A DNA stretch of 64,000 bases. Origin: Streptomyces sp. NBC_01471 (GTDB taxonomy: Bacteria > Actinomycetota > Actinomycetes > Streptomycetales > Streptomycetaceae). The position numbers and the translations under genes are program-made. Each line of letters opens with the position of its first letter. Positions within the stretch are counted from its first letter, which is position 1. The notes under the pieces are model-generated. The model saw only the letters and a list, made by a program, of their open reading frames with translations, did not search any database and was not told where the DNA came from. Positions 16,477 to 25,180 of the stretch are shown here, piece by piece. The DNA is taken from contig NZ_CP109450.1 in assembly GCF_041438865.1 (NCBI RefSeq), positions 6,326,501-6,390,500 on the forward strand, given 5' to 3'.

Positions 16477-17430
16477 GTGTCCTCAGCCCCGCTCGCCGGC
16501 CGACTCGATGGTCTGCTGTTCTTCCCCGTGACTGCGTACGGGCCGGACGGCGCCGTCGACCTCGATGCCTTCCGCGCGCATGTGCGCAGCGGCATCGACT
16601 CCGGTGCGGCCGCGGTCTTCGCCTGCTGCGGCACGGGTGAGTTCCACGCGCTCTCGCCGGAGGAGTTCGGCGCGGTCGTCGCCGCCGCGGTCGAGGTGAG
16701 CGAGGGCCGGGTGCCCGTCGTGGCCGGGACCGGATACGGCACGGCGCTCGCCGTCCAGTTCGCGAGGACCGCACAGCAGGCGGGCGCCGACGGGCTGCTC
16801 GCCATGCCGCCGTACCTCGTCACCGCGGGTCAGGACGGGCTGGTCCGCCACTACACGGCGCTCGCGGCGGCCACGACGCTCGACATCATCGTCTACCAGC
16901 GCGACAACGCGGTGTTCACTCCCGAGACGGTCGTGGCACTCGCACAGGTCGACGGAATCATCGGGCTCAAGGACGGGCACGGCGACCTCGACCTGATGCA
17001 GCGCATCATCAGCGCGGTCCGCACCGAGCTGCCCGGCCGGGACTTCCTCTACTTCAACGGGCTGCCCACCGCCGAACTCACCGCGCTCTCCTACCGCGCC
17101 GTCGGTGTCACGCTCTACTCGTCAGCCGTCTTCTGCTTCGCCCCGGACATCGCGCTCGCCTTCCACCGCGCACTGCGCTCCGGCGACGACGCGACGGCGA
17201 ACCGGCTGCTCGACGCCTTCTACCGCCCGCTCGTCGAACTGCGCAACCAGCGCCGCGGATACGCGGTGTCGCTGATCAAGGCAGGGGTCCGGCTCGGCGG
17301 CCTTGACGTCGGCGAGGTCCGTCCCCCGCTCGGTGAGCCTTCCGCCGAGCACACCGGACAGCTCGCCGCCATCATCGAGCGGGGCCGCGCGGCCCTGGCC
17401 GTCCCCGCGGGACAGGGGGGCCGGGCGTGA
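16477..17430 (+). CDS. kdgD: 5-dehydro-4-deoxyglucarate dehydratase
   Basis: 317 aa member of the DHDPS/NAL aldolase superfamily (EC 4.2.1.41). It dehydrates and decarboxylates 5-keto-4-deoxyglucarate to 2,5-dioxopentanoate. Motifs: LDGLLFFPVTAYG, CCGTGEFHALSPEE, VAGTGYGT, IVYQRDNAVFTPE (catalytic Tyr) and GLKDGHGDLDLM (Schiff-base Lys). GTG 16477 is chosen because AGGGAG lies 5 bases upstream; GTG 16447 and ATG 16459 are in frame but lack such a site. The next gene overlaps by 4 bases. Product flow continues to the semialdehyde dehydrogenase at 22933. Confidence 0.93.
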   Translation: MSSAPLAGRLDGLLFFPVTAYGPDGAVDLDAFRAHVRSGIDSGAAAVFACCGTGEFHALSPEEFGAVVAAAVEVSEGRVPVVAGTGYGTALAVQFARTAQQAGADGLLAMPPYLVTAGQDGLVRHYTALAAATTLDIIVYQRDNAVFTPETVVALAQVDGIIGLKDGHGDLDLMQRIISAVRTELPGRDFLYFNGLPTAELTALSYRAVGVTLYSSAVFCFAPDIALAFHRALRSGDDATANRLLDAFYRPLVELRNQRRGYAVSLIKAGVRLGGLDVGEVRPPLGEPSAEHTGQLAAIIERGRAALAVPAGQGGRA

Positions 17431-18590
17431 AGGCCTCGGCCTTCCTCTACCCCTGGGACATCGTCGGCGACCCGGAAGCACCGGCCCGTATCGCCGGCCT
17501 CGGTGTCCAGCAGGTCACCCTTGCCTCCGCCTACCACTCGACCCGCGCCCTGACGCCGCGTCACCCCCGGCACCGGATCGTCACCGCCGGACACGCGTCC
17601 GTGCTCTACCCGCCGTCCCCGGAGCGGTGGGCCGGGCGGGAGCTGCGCCCGTACGCTGCCGGGTCCTGGGCCCCCACCCCCGATCCGTACGGCGAGGCCG
17701 CCGCCGCGCTGGCCGCCGCCGGCCTCGACGTCCACACCTGGGTGGTCCTGGCGCACAACTCCCGTCTGGGCACCGAGCACCCCGGCACTTCGGTGGTCAA
17801 CGCCTACGGCGACCGCTACCCCTGGGCGCCCTGCATCGCCCAGCCCGCCACCCGTGCCTACCTCACCGATCTGGCGGTGGAGGCCGCGGTGCGACCCGGA
17901 GCGCGCGGCACCGAGCTGGAGTCGCTCGGCTGGTACGGCCTCGCCCATCTGCACGCCCACGACAAGATCGCCGGAGTGGGGCTCGGCGACGCGGGCCAGT
18001 ACCTGATGTCGCTCTGCTTCTGTCCGGCCTGCGCGGAAGGGTACGGCGGACTCGGCCTGGACGCCGATGAGCTGAGCGCGGCCGTGCGCCGGGCACTGGA
18101 GCCGGGGTGGTCCACCGGGTCGTCCGGAGCGGACAGCTCCGCGATCGAGAAGCAGCTCGGGACCGATGTCGCCGCCGCCGTGCTGCAGTGGCGCACCCGG
18201 ACAGCCCGGACACTTCAGGAACGCGCCGTCGCCGCGGTGCGGGCCGCGGCGCCCCCCGGCTTCCAGGTGCTGCTGCACGCCGACCCGGCCGTCCACCACT
18301 GCGGTGCGAACGCGGGCGTCGACCCCGAGCACATCCTCGGCGTCGCCGACGGTGTGGTCGTCCCCTGCACCGGCGGCCCCACCCTGCTGGCCCCCTTCGC
18401 CGTGCACCGCACGGCCCGCACGGTGCTCGCGGCCAACCTCACCGTCGTCTCCGGCATGGGCGGCAGCCCGGCCAGCCTGGCGGAGGGCGCGGCCCGCGCC
18501 GCGGGATTCGGAGCGACCGAACTGCGGCTGTACCACGCCGGGCTGGCGTCCGACCCCGATCTCGCGCTCGTACGGGCGGCGCTGTCCTGA
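17427..18590 (+). CDS. uncharacterised protein coupled to kdgD, possible TIM-barrel glycosidase-like fold
   Basis: 387 aa from GTG 17427, overlapping the kdgD stop (GTGA). I do not recognise an assigned function. MKASAFLYPWDIVGDPEAPARIAGLGVQQVTLAS, then VHTWVVLAHNSRLG, LCFCPACAEGYGG and VLLHADPA are spaced like beta-strands of a TIM barrel; a Cys-x-Cys-x2-Cys of this type is seen in glycoside-hydrolase-like barrels. Length and the absence of a signal peptide imply a cytoplasmic enzyme. Strict coupling to kdgD suggests a role in uronate or oligouronide use, for example a hydrolase or isomerase feeding Udh. This is inference. Confidence 0.85.
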   Translation: MKASAFLYPWDIVGDPEAPARIAGLGVQQVTLASAYHSTRALTPRHPRHRIVTAGHASVLYPPSPERWAGRELRPYAAGSWAPTPDPYGEAAAALAAAGLDVHTWVVLAHNSRLGTEHPGTSVVNAYGDRYPWAPCIAQPATRAYLTDLAVEAAVRPGARGTELESLGWYGLAHLHAHDKIAGVGLGDAGQYLMSLCFCPACAEGYGGLGLDADELSAAVRRALEPGWSTGSSGADSSAIEKQLGTDVAAAVLQWRTRTARTLQERAVAAVRAAAPPGFQVLLHADPAVHHCGANAGVDPEHILGVADGVVVPCTGGPTLLAPFAVHRTARTVLAANLTVVSGMGGSPASLAEGAARAAGFGATELRLYHAGLASDPDLALVRAALS

Positions 18591-18632
18591 CCCCGGAGCC
18601 CGTTCACCCCTGCCCGCCTCACCCCTCTTGTC

Positions 18633-19427
18633 TCACCCCTGCTCGTCCCGCACCCGGTACACATGGGGGGTCGTGGTGGTGAGTGCGGAGAAGCCCAGCC
18701 GCTGGAGGATCGGGCGGCTGTCGTCGGACGCGTCGACCTGGAGGAGACGGACGCCGCGTGCGGCAGCGATCCCCGTGCGGTGGGCGACCAGGGCCCGGTA
18801 GATGCCCCGGCCGCGCCAGGCCGGAGCCGTCCCGCCGCCCCAGAGACTGGCGAACCCGGTGCCCGGATGGAACTCCATCCGCGCCGCGCAGACCGGTTCG
18901 TCACCGGCCATCGCCACCATCGCGACCATCGAATCCGGGTCATCGGCCAGCCGGGTCAGCACCTGGTGGTGGATCCGAGACCCGTCCTCACCGAACGCCG
19001 CCTCGTGCGCGCGGGTCATGAGAGCCACCCCGGCGGCATCGGTCACGGGCCGGAGCTCCACTCCCTCGGGCAGTCGCACCCCGGTCGGCAGCTGCCGCAC
19101 CTCGGCGACCATCAGGGTCTCCGGCGGCCCGGGCGTGAATCCGGCCGCCACGAGCCGTTCCGCCAGGTCGGCCGGGCGGTCGTGGGCGTACAGCTTCCAC
19201 TCGAACTCACGGTGCAGTGCGGTGAAATGCCGTACCTCCCCGGCGATGGCCGCATCCGCGCCGGCCGCGTCGAGGCCCGACCAGACGACGCCGTTCCAGC
19301 TGTCCGCGTCCGGGCCGGTCTGCCGCACGACGTCACCGACGCGCTCGACCACGCTGCCGGGCCCCTCCGGTGGCGCGTCCCGCCGCATGCGTAGGTCGAA
19401 CGCCACCCGTACCGCTTCGAGGTCCAT
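18633..19427 (-). CDS. GNAT-family acetyltransferase
   Basis: 264 aa. The C-terminal half holds the acetyl-CoA motif (GTAPAWRGRGIYRALVAHRTG) and the GNAT ending VDASDDSRPILQRLGF. The N-terminal half looks like a degenerate second GNAT module (WKLYAHDRPADLAERLVAAGF). The target is unknown. ATG 19427 is preferred over ATG 19508 because homologues typically begin near MDLEAVRVAFD and a weak GAG lies upstream; neither start is decisive. Divergent from the acid phosphatase gene. Confidence 0.85.
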   Translation of the reverse strand: MDLEAVRVAFDLRMRRDAPPEGPGSVVERVGDVVRQTGPDADSWNGVVWSGLDAAGADAAIAGEVRHFTALHREFEWKLYAHDRPADLAERLVAAGFTPGPPETLMVAEVRQLPTGVRLPEGVELRPVTDAAGVALMTRAHEAAFGEDGSRIHHQVLTRLADDPDSMVAMVAMAGDEPVCAARMEFHPGTGFASLWGGGTAPAWRGRGIYRALVAHRTGIAAARGVRLLQVDASDDSRPILQRLGFSALTTTTPHVYRVRDEQG

Positions 19428-19570
19428 GCGGTCACTCAATATCCGGGCCCCGCGGGCCGCAACCGGGTTTCTCCGCAACAGATCCGCAAAGAGTCTTGTG
19501 AAGTCCATGTGATGCGCGTAGACAACCAGTGACCTGCAGTCCGTCACCACCAGAACCGGAGCACACGCGC

Positions 19571-20359
19571 ATGCCCTCCAGACTCGCCAGGATCTCCGCC
19601 TGTACGGTCGCCCTCGCCGCGGCCGGCAGCGCCCTCTACGGCATCGGCGTCGCCACCGCCGACAACTCCGTGCCGCGGACGGACCGGGAGATCCCGAACG
19701 TCACCAAGGTCGAAGACAGCATCAACGCCTACTACGGCGGTACGGCCGACGCTTCGGGCGCCTACCAGGCGTCCCCGAAGAGCAACTACGCCAAGCAGGT
19801 CGGAGGCATCGAGGCACGGGCGAAGCGGCAGATAGCCGAGGCCGCCCACCGCACGAGCCACGGCCGCAGGCCCGCCATCGTGCTGGACGTGGACGACACG
19901 ACGCTGCTCACGTACGACTGGGAGAAGAAGAACGGCTTCGCCTACAACGCGACCGCCTTCAACGACTACGTCCAGAGCGCGCGGTCGATCGCGGTCTTCG
20001 GCATGCCCGACGTCGTCAACTACGCGGCGAAGAAGGGCGTCACCGTCTTCTTCCTGACCGGACGTGACGAGTCGCAGCGCACCGCTTCGGCCACCAACCT
20101 CACCCGGGCCGGCTACCAGGTGCCGGTGGACAGGTCCCACTTCTACCTCAAGGACCCGGCCGCCGCCCCGTCCTATCTGAGCTGCGCGAAGCCCAAGTGG
20201 ACGTGCAGCACGGTCCAGTTCAAGGCCGGGACCAGGAAGCACATCGAGTCTCTCGGCTACAGCATCGTCGCCAATTTCGGGGATCAGTACTCCGACCTCA
20301 GCGGCGGTTACGCCGACAAGACGTACAAGATCCCGAACCCGATGTACTTCCTGCCGTGA
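19571..20359 (+). CDS. secreted HAD-family acid phosphatase
   Basis: 262 aa class-B-like acid phosphatase. Signal peptide residues 1-29 (basic, then CTVALAAAGSALYGIGVATA) direct export. HAD motifs: VLDVDDTTL (nucleophile Asp and acid/base Asp), FFLTGRDES (motif II Thr), K in AGTRKHIES, and NFGDQYSDL (motif IV Asp pair). Related Streptomyces proteins release phosphate from extracellular monoesters. ATG 19571 has GGAG about 10 bases upstream. I looked for PHO-box GTTCA repeats upstream and found none. Confidence 0.9.
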   Translation: MPSRLARISACTVALAAAGSALYGIGVATADNSVPRTDREIPNVTKVEDSINAYYGGTADASGAYQASPKSNYAKQVGGIEARAKRQIAEAAHRTSHGRRPAIVLDVDDTTLLTYDWEKKNGFAYNATAFNDYVQSARSIAVFGMPDVVNYAAKKGVTVFFLTGRDESQRTASATNLTRAGYQVPVDRSHFYLKDPAAAPSYLSCAKPKWTCSTVQFKAGTRKHIESLGYSIVANFGDQYSDLSGGYADKTYKIPNPMYFLP

Positions 20360-20364
20360 CCGGC

Positions 20365-20402
20365 CCGGCCCGGCGCCCCCGCGAGGCGCGGCGCCGGGCC
20401 GG
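20365..20402. terminator. bidirectional terminator
   Basis: CCGGCCCGGCGCC (20365-20377) and GGCGCCGGGCCGG (20390-20402) are perfect 13-bp arms around a 12-base loop, between the convergent phosphatase and penicillin-binding protein genes. Confidence 0.7.
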
Positions 20403-20462
20403 ACCCGCCTGCCCGGTCGGGCCGGCGGGGCGGGAGCCGGCCGCCGTCCCGTGACCGGCCGG

Positions 20463-21911
20463 CTACTTCAGCGCCGCCGCCATCATCTTCTGGGCGACGG
20501 GCCCCGCGAGGCCGTTGCCGCTCACCTCCGCACGGGCCGCGTCCGAGTCCTCGACGAGCACCGCGACCGCCACCTCCTTGCCGGTCGACTTGTCCTTCGC
20601 GTACGACGTGAACCAGGCGTACGGCGCCTTGTCGTTGTTCACACCGTGCTGGGCCGTGCCGGTCTTGCCGCCCACCACGGCGCCGGGGACCTTCGCGCTC
20701 GAACCCGTACCCTGCTCGACGACCGTCTGCATCGCACTCTGCAGCTGGGCCGCCGTGGACGACGAGACGATCCGCTTGGACGGCTCCTTCTCGTAGGACT
20801 GGAGGGTGTTGCCGTCGCCGTCCGTCACCTTGGAGACCATGTGGGGGTCGGCCATCACCCCGCCGTTCGCCAGGGCGGACGTCACCATCGCCATCTGGAG
20901 CGGGGTGGCCGTCACGTCGAACTGGCCGATGCCGCTCAGGGCCGTCTCCGCCTTGTTCATGCCCGAGGGGTAGTTGCTCGCCGTCGCGCGCACCGGCATG
21001 TCCTGCTTGGCGTCGTTGAAACCGAACTTCTCCGCCATCGCCTTCACCTTGGCCTGGCCCAGGTCGTCGGCCACCTTGGCGAAGACCGTGTTGCAGGAGT
21101 ACTCCAGGGCGGCGCGGAGCGTCGCGTTCTTGCAGGGGTCCGCGGCGCTCTCGTTCCCGAGGTCCGTGGACGTGCCGGGGAGCCGGTACGGGTCGGGGCT
21201 GTCGGTCTTCTCGTCGATCGACGAGAAGAGCCCGTCCTCCAGCGCCGCCGACGCGACCACCAGCTTGAAGGTCGATCCCGGGGGCAGCGGCTGGCGCAGC
21301 GCCCGGTTCAGCATCGGCTGGTTCTTGTCGGTGGTCAGCTGCTTCCAGGCGTCGCCGTCCGTCGTACCGCTGATCTTCGACGGGTCGTAGGACGGTGTGG
21401 AGACCATCCCCAGGATCTCGCCGGTCTTCGGATCGATGGCGACGGCGGCGCCCTTCTTGCTGCCGAGCGCTTCGTACCCCGCCTTCTGCACCGAGGGGTC
21501 GATCGTCGTCAGGACGTCACCGGGGGCGGTCTGCTTGCCGGTGAACGCGTCGACCGGGTTCTTCAGCCGGCTGTCCGTTCCGTCCAGGACATCGCTGTAG
21601 ATCCCTTCGAGCTGCGTCGATCCGTACGCCTGTGAGCTGTACCCGGTCACGGCCGAGTACAGGTCTCCGTCGGTGTACGTACGCCGGTAGGCGAGGTCGC
21701 CGCCGTCCGTCTTCTTCGAACCGGTGACCGACCTGCCTCCCACGATGATGTCGCCGAGCGGCTTGGCGTACTGCGCGATGGCGGTACGCCGGTTGTCCTT
21801 GTTGTTCGCGAGGGCCTGGCTCTCGTACGCCTGCACCCAGGTCGCCCGCCCGAGCAGGGCGAGGACCAGGAGCAGGCAGAAGACCGAGGCACGCCTGATT
21901 GTCTTGTTCAT
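20463..21911 (-). CDS. class B penicillin-binding protein (PbpA-like transpeptidase)
   Basis: 482 aa membrane-anchored D,D-transpeptidase for peptidoglycan cross-linking. One N-terminal signal anchor (VFCLLLVLALLGRATWVQA, residues 10-28) is followed by a PBP dimer-like region with GDIIVGGRSVTGS. The penicillin-binding domain has the three active-site motifs: PGSTFK (Ser-x2-Lys), YSCNT (Ser-x-Asn) and GKTGTA (Lys-Thr-Gly). It lacks an FtsW/RodA gene next to it, so it is an orphan paralogue of the kind common in Streptomyces. Transcribed alone. Confidence 0.94.
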   Translation of the reverse strand: MNKTIRRASVFCLLLVLALLGRATWVQAYESQALANNKDNRRTAIAQYAKPLGDIIVGGRSVTGSKKTDGGDLAYRRTYTDGDLYSAVTGYSSQAYGSTQLEGIYSDVLDGTDSRLKNPVDAFTGKQTAPGDVLTTIDPSVQKAGYEALGSKKGAAVAIDPKTGEILGMVSTPSYDPSKISGTTDGDAWKQLTTDKNQPMLNRALRQPLPPGSTFKLVVASAALEDGLFSSIDEKTDSPDPYRLPGTSTDLGNESAADPCKNATLRAALEYSCNTVFAKVADDLGQAKVKAMAEKFGFNDAKQDMPVRATASNYPSGMNKAETALSGIGQFDVTATPLQMAMVTSALANGGVMADPHMVSKVTDGDGNTLQSYEKEPSKRIVSSSTAAQLQSAMQTVVEQGTGSSAKVPGAVVGGKTGTAQHGVNNDKAPYAWFTSYAKDKSTGKEVAVAVLVEDSDAARAEVSGNGLAGPVAQKMMAAALK

Positions 21912-22004
21912 CCCGTATGAGGACGAGCGGGACGGGCGGAGCCGTTCCCCTCCGGCTGATTTCTCAGCGATCTCTCATCTGCCGGTCCGCGGCGCGGACC
22001 GCTC

Positions 22005-22778
22005 TCAGAGCCTGCGGGTGGCGAGGGTCAGCCGGTCGCGGGCGTCGAAGAGCGCGTCCTTGACCATCTGCTCATGGGCCGGGGTGAGCCGGGCCACCGG
22101 CACCGAGCAGCTGATCGCGTCGCGGGCCGGGGTCCGGTACGGGATCGCCACGCCGAAGCAGCGGAGCCCCAGCGTGTTCTCCTCGCGGTCCACGGCGTAC
22201 CCCTGCTCGCGGACGAGACGCAGCTCCTCGATGAGCTTCTCGCGGTCGGTGATGGTGTGCTCGGTCAGCTGCGGCAGGGTCTCCGGCAGCATCTTGCGGA
22301 CCTGCTCGTCGCTGTGGGTGGCGAGCAGCGCCTTGCCCAGCGAGGTCGAGTGCGCGGGCAGCCTGCGGCCGACCCGGGTGAACGGGCGCAGATAGTGCTG
22401 CGACTGCCGGGTGGCCAGATAGACGACGTTCGTCCCGTCGAGGCGGGCGAGGTGGATGGTCTCCGTCGTGTCGTCGGAGAGCCGGTCCAGGGTGGTGCGG
22501 GCCGCGGCGACGACCTCGTCTCCGTCGATGTACGACGTGCCGACGAGCAGGGCGCGTACGCCGATGCCGTACCGCGTGCCGGTCGCGTCGGTCTCCACCC
22601 AGCCCAGCTCCACCAGCGTGCGCAGCAGCATGTAGAGACTGGACTTGGGGTAGCCGACCGCCTCCTGGACGGCTGCGAGCGAGTGCATGCCGGGGCGCCC
22701 GGCGAAGTACTCGAGCAACTCGACCGTCCGCACCGCGGACTTGACCTGCGCCCCACCTGCTGTCTCGGCAGCCGACAT
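22005..22778 (-). CDS. IclR-family transcriptional regulator
   Basis: 257 aa. The winged helix spans about residues 12-75 (AVRTVELLEYFAGRPGMHSLAAVQEAVGYPKSSLYMLLRTLVELGW). The effector domain has RRLPAHSTSLGKALLA and ENTLGLRCFGVAIPY, both IclR hallmarks. It is divergent from the semialdehyde dehydrogenase gene with a palindrome between them, so it probably controls that gene and itself. A similar half-site near the kdgD start hints at a shared sugar-acid regulon. Confidence 0.93.
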   Translation of the reverse strand: MSAAETAGGAQVKSAVRTVELLEYFAGRPGMHSLAAVQEAVGYPKSSLYMLLRTLVELGWVETDATGTRYGIGVRALLVGTSYIDGDEVVAAARTTLDRLSDDTTETIHLARLDGTNVVYLATRQSQHYLRPFTRVGRRLPAHSTSLGKALLATHSDEQVRKMLPETLPQLTEHTITDREKLIEELRLVREQGYAVDREENTLGLRCFGVAIPYRTPARDAISCSVPVARLTPAHEQMVKDALFDARDRLTLATRRL

Positions 22779-22849
22779 TCGACCTTGCCCCTCTTGTCAA
22801 TGTTGAACGCGCGTCATTAGAGTTCCAGGAGAATTCATCATCAGGAACT

Positions 22850-22883
22850 TTGTTCAGAATACCGAACAACTTTACCGAACAAC
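22850..22883. promoter_or_regulatory. IclR-type operator between regulator and aldehyde dehydrogenase genes
   Basis: TTGTTCAG (22850-22857), AATA, then CCGAACAA (22862-22869) make a palindrome with 7 of 8 pairs. ACCGAACAAC is repeated directly at 22861-22870 and 22874-22883, adding a third half-site. It lies 50-83 bases before GTG 22933. Confidence 0.65.
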
Positions 22884-22932
22884 TCGTTGTGCGGCAGTGG
22901 TTTGCGGCAGTGGATCTGGAAGGACGTTCGCG

Positions 22933-24459
22933 GTGGCAGCAACACCAGTCTGGAGTGTCGACCCCCGAACCGGGAAGCAGCGCGAGCAGGTCGCGCTGGA
23001 GGCCACGACGGGTGAAGTGGACCAGGTGGTCCGCGCCGCCCACGCCGCACGCGCGTCGCTCGCCGACCGTAGAGTACGGGCAGCGCTGCTGCGCGCCGCC
23101 GCCGACCTGCTCGACGAGGCCGGGCCGCACGTCATCGAGGCCGCCGACGCCGAGACGGCGCTCGGCCCCGGCCGGCTCACCGGTGAACTCGCCCGCACCA
23201 CAGCGCAGTTCCGGGCGTTCGCCGACGTGATCGACGAGGGTTCCTTCCTCGACATCCGCATCGACCACCCGGACGCGGGGGCGACCCCGCCCCGGCCCGA
23301 TCTCCGCCGGTACAAGCTGCCCCTGGGCGTCGTCGCGGTGTACGCGGCGAGCAACTTCCCGCTGGCCTTCTCGGTGCCGGGCGGCGACACCGCGAGCGCG
23401 CTCGCGGCCGGCTGCCCGGTCGTCGTCAAGGCGCACCCCGACCACCCCGCCACGTCGGAGCTGTGCGCCTCCGTGCTGCACCGGGCCGCCGAGCAGGTCG
23501 GCCTCGACCCCGCGGTGGTCTCCGTGGTGCACGGCTTCGACGCCGGAGTGGCACTCGTCAAGCACCCGCTGGTCGCCGCGGCCGGTTTCACCGGCTCGGT
23601 ACGCGGCGGCCGCGCCCTCTTCGACGCGGCTGCCGCCCGGCCGGTCCCGATCCCCTTCCACGGCGAGCTGGGCTCGCTCAACCCGGTCGTCGTGACGGAG
23701 GCCGCGGCGGCCGAGCGTGCCGAGGAGATCGGCGCGGGGCTCGCGGGCTCCGTCACACTCGGCACCGGACAGTTCTGCGTGAAGCCCGGCTTCGTGCTCG
23801 CACCCACCGGCCCCGCGGGCGACGCCCTGGTCAAGGCGCTGACCGCCGCGGTCAGCGACAGCGAGGCCGGTGTCCTCCTCGACCACCGGATGCGGGACAA
23901 CTTCCTGACGGGTGTACGCGAACGGGCCGCCCTGACCGGCGTCGACGTCCCGGTCACCCCCGGGGCGGGCGGCGAGCACACCGTCAGCGCGGGGTTCCTG
24001 ACCCTGCCCGCCGCGCTGCTCGCCGCGGACGGCGAGCACGATCTGCTCCTGGAGGAGTGCTTCGGCCCGGTCACGGTCGTCGCCCGCTACGACTCGACCG
24101 ACGAGGTCACCGCCGTGCTCTCCCGGCTGCCGGGCAATCTGACGGCGACCCTCCAGGTCTCCGCCGCCGAGGCCGCGGGCGAGGGCGCCGCGGCCGCCCT
24201 GCTCGACGAGCTCACCCCGCTCGCCGGACGGGTCCTGGTCAACGGCTGGCCCACCGGGGTCGCGGTCGCACCCGCCCAGCACCACGGCGGCCCCTACCCG
24301 GCCACCACCTCCACCTCCACCTCGGTCGGCGGCACCGCCGTCGAGCGCTGGCTGCGCCCGGTCGCGTACCAGAGCACGCCCGACCCACTGCTCCCGCCGG
24401 AACTGCGCGAGGCCAACCCGCTGGGCCTGCCCCGCCGTATCAACGGCCAGCCCGAGTGA
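22933..24459 (+). CDS. alpha-ketoglutaric semialdehyde dehydrogenase (NADP+)
   Basis: 508 aa aldehyde dehydrogenase, predicted 2,5-dioxovalerate dehydrogenase (EC 1.2.1.26), making 2-oxoglutarate from the KdgD product. It has the KGSADH-type YAASNFPLAFSVPGGDTASALAAGCPVVVKAHPDHP, catalytic Glu in HGELGSLNP and catalytic Cys in GTGQFCVKPG. GTG 22933 follows GGAAGGA at good spacing; the upstream frame from 22897 runs through operator-proximal DNA. The DUF1349 gene overlaps its stop. Confidence 0.92.
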   Translation: MAATPVWSVDPRTGKQREQVALEATTGEVDQVVRAAHAARASLADRRVRAALLRAAADLLDEAGPHVIEAADAETALGPGRLTGELARTTAQFRAFADVIDEGSFLDIRIDHPDAGATPPRPDLRRYKLPLGVVAVYAASNFPLAFSVPGGDTASALAAGCPVVVKAHPDHPATSELCASVLHRAAEQVGLDPAVVSVVHGFDAGVALVKHPLVAAAGFTGSVRGGRALFDAAAARPVPIPFHGELGSLNPVVVTEAAAAERAEEIGAGLAGSVTLGTGQFCVKPGFVLAPTGPAGDALVKALTAAVSDSEAGVLLDHRMRDNFLTGVRERAALTGVDVPVTPGAGGEHTVSAGFLTLPAALLAADGEHDLLLEECFGPVTVVARYDSTDEVTAVLSRLPGNLTATLQVSAAEAAGEGAAAALLDELTPLAGRVLVNGWPTGVAVAPAQHHGGPYPATTSTSTSVGGTAVERWLRPVAYQSTPDPLLPPELREANPLGLPRRINGQPE

Positions 24460-25064
24460 CCCGGCTGCCCGAGCTGCCCTTCCCGCTGCTTCCGGAGGGC
24501 CCGCAGGCCCCCTGGTCGTACGAGGACGGGGCGCTCTCGGTGCGCGCCGGGGCGCGCGAGGACCTGTTCGTGCCCCCGGCGGGCGACTCGCTGGACCCGG
24601 CGTCGGACGCGCCCAGGCTGCTCGGCACGCCACCGCCCGGTGACTTCCAGCTGATCGCCCGGGTGGCGGTCGGCTTCGTCGGCGCCGGGGACGCGGGCGC
24701 GCTGTACCTGGAGACCGGCGCACGGGAGTGGGCCAAGCTCTGCTTCGAACTCTCCCCGGACACCCCCACCGTCTGCTCGGTCGTGACCAGGGGGTACTCC
24801 GACGACGTCAACTCCTCGGTGGTGGAGGGCGGCAGCGTCTGGCTGCGGATCAGCCGGACCGGAAAGGCGTTCGCCTTCCACGCGTCGGCCGACGGCGAGC
24901 GCTGGACGTTCGTCCGGGTCTTCGCACTCGGCGACGCCGGCGCGGCGGCCGGCGCCCGGATCGGCTTCCTCGCCCAGTGCCCCGCCGCGGGCGGCTGCGC
25001 GGTGACGTTCGACTCCGTCGCCTACCGGGACCACGCGCCCCGGGGACTCCGCGACGGAAGCTGA
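24456..25064 (+). CDS. DUF1349 concanavalin-like protein
   Basis: 202 aa from GTG 24456, overlapping the dehydrogenase stop (GTGA). The sequence fits DUF1349: WSYEDGALSVRAGAREDLFVPP, FQLIARVAV, GDAGALYLETGAREWAKLCFELSPD, VVTRGYSDDVNS and VWLRISRTGKAFAFHAS. The family has a jelly-roll fold often attached to or near carbohydrate enzymes; biochemical activity is not settled. No signal peptide. Coupling suggests a sugar-acid-related role. Confidence 0.9.
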   Translation: MTRLPELPFPLLPEGPQAPWSYEDGALSVRAGAREDLFVPPAGDSLDPASDAPRLLGTPPPGDFQLIARVAVGFVGAGDAGALYLETGAREWAKLCFELSPDTPTVCSVVTRGYSDDVNSSVVEGGSVWLRISRTGKAFAFHASADGERWTFVRVFALGDAGAAAGARIGFLAQCPAAGGCAVTFDSVAYRDHAPRGLRDGS

Positions 25065-25180
25065 CGGGGCTGACGGCGGCCGACGGTGGAGGGGCCGGGC
25101 GGGGGCAGCGCCCGCCCGGTCCCGCCGCCGTTTTCAGCCGTCCTGCAACCGCGTGGTGATCAGCCGGCGTCCATCCCCGC

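Noticed and set aside
19428..19570. PHO box upstream of the secreted phosphatase
   Set aside because: No pair of GTTCA-type 11-base repeats is present in the gap.
22072..24723. 883-codon minus-strand frame
   Set aside because: It runs antisense through the aldehyde dehydrogenase and has no family motifs; it reflects third-position GC bias.
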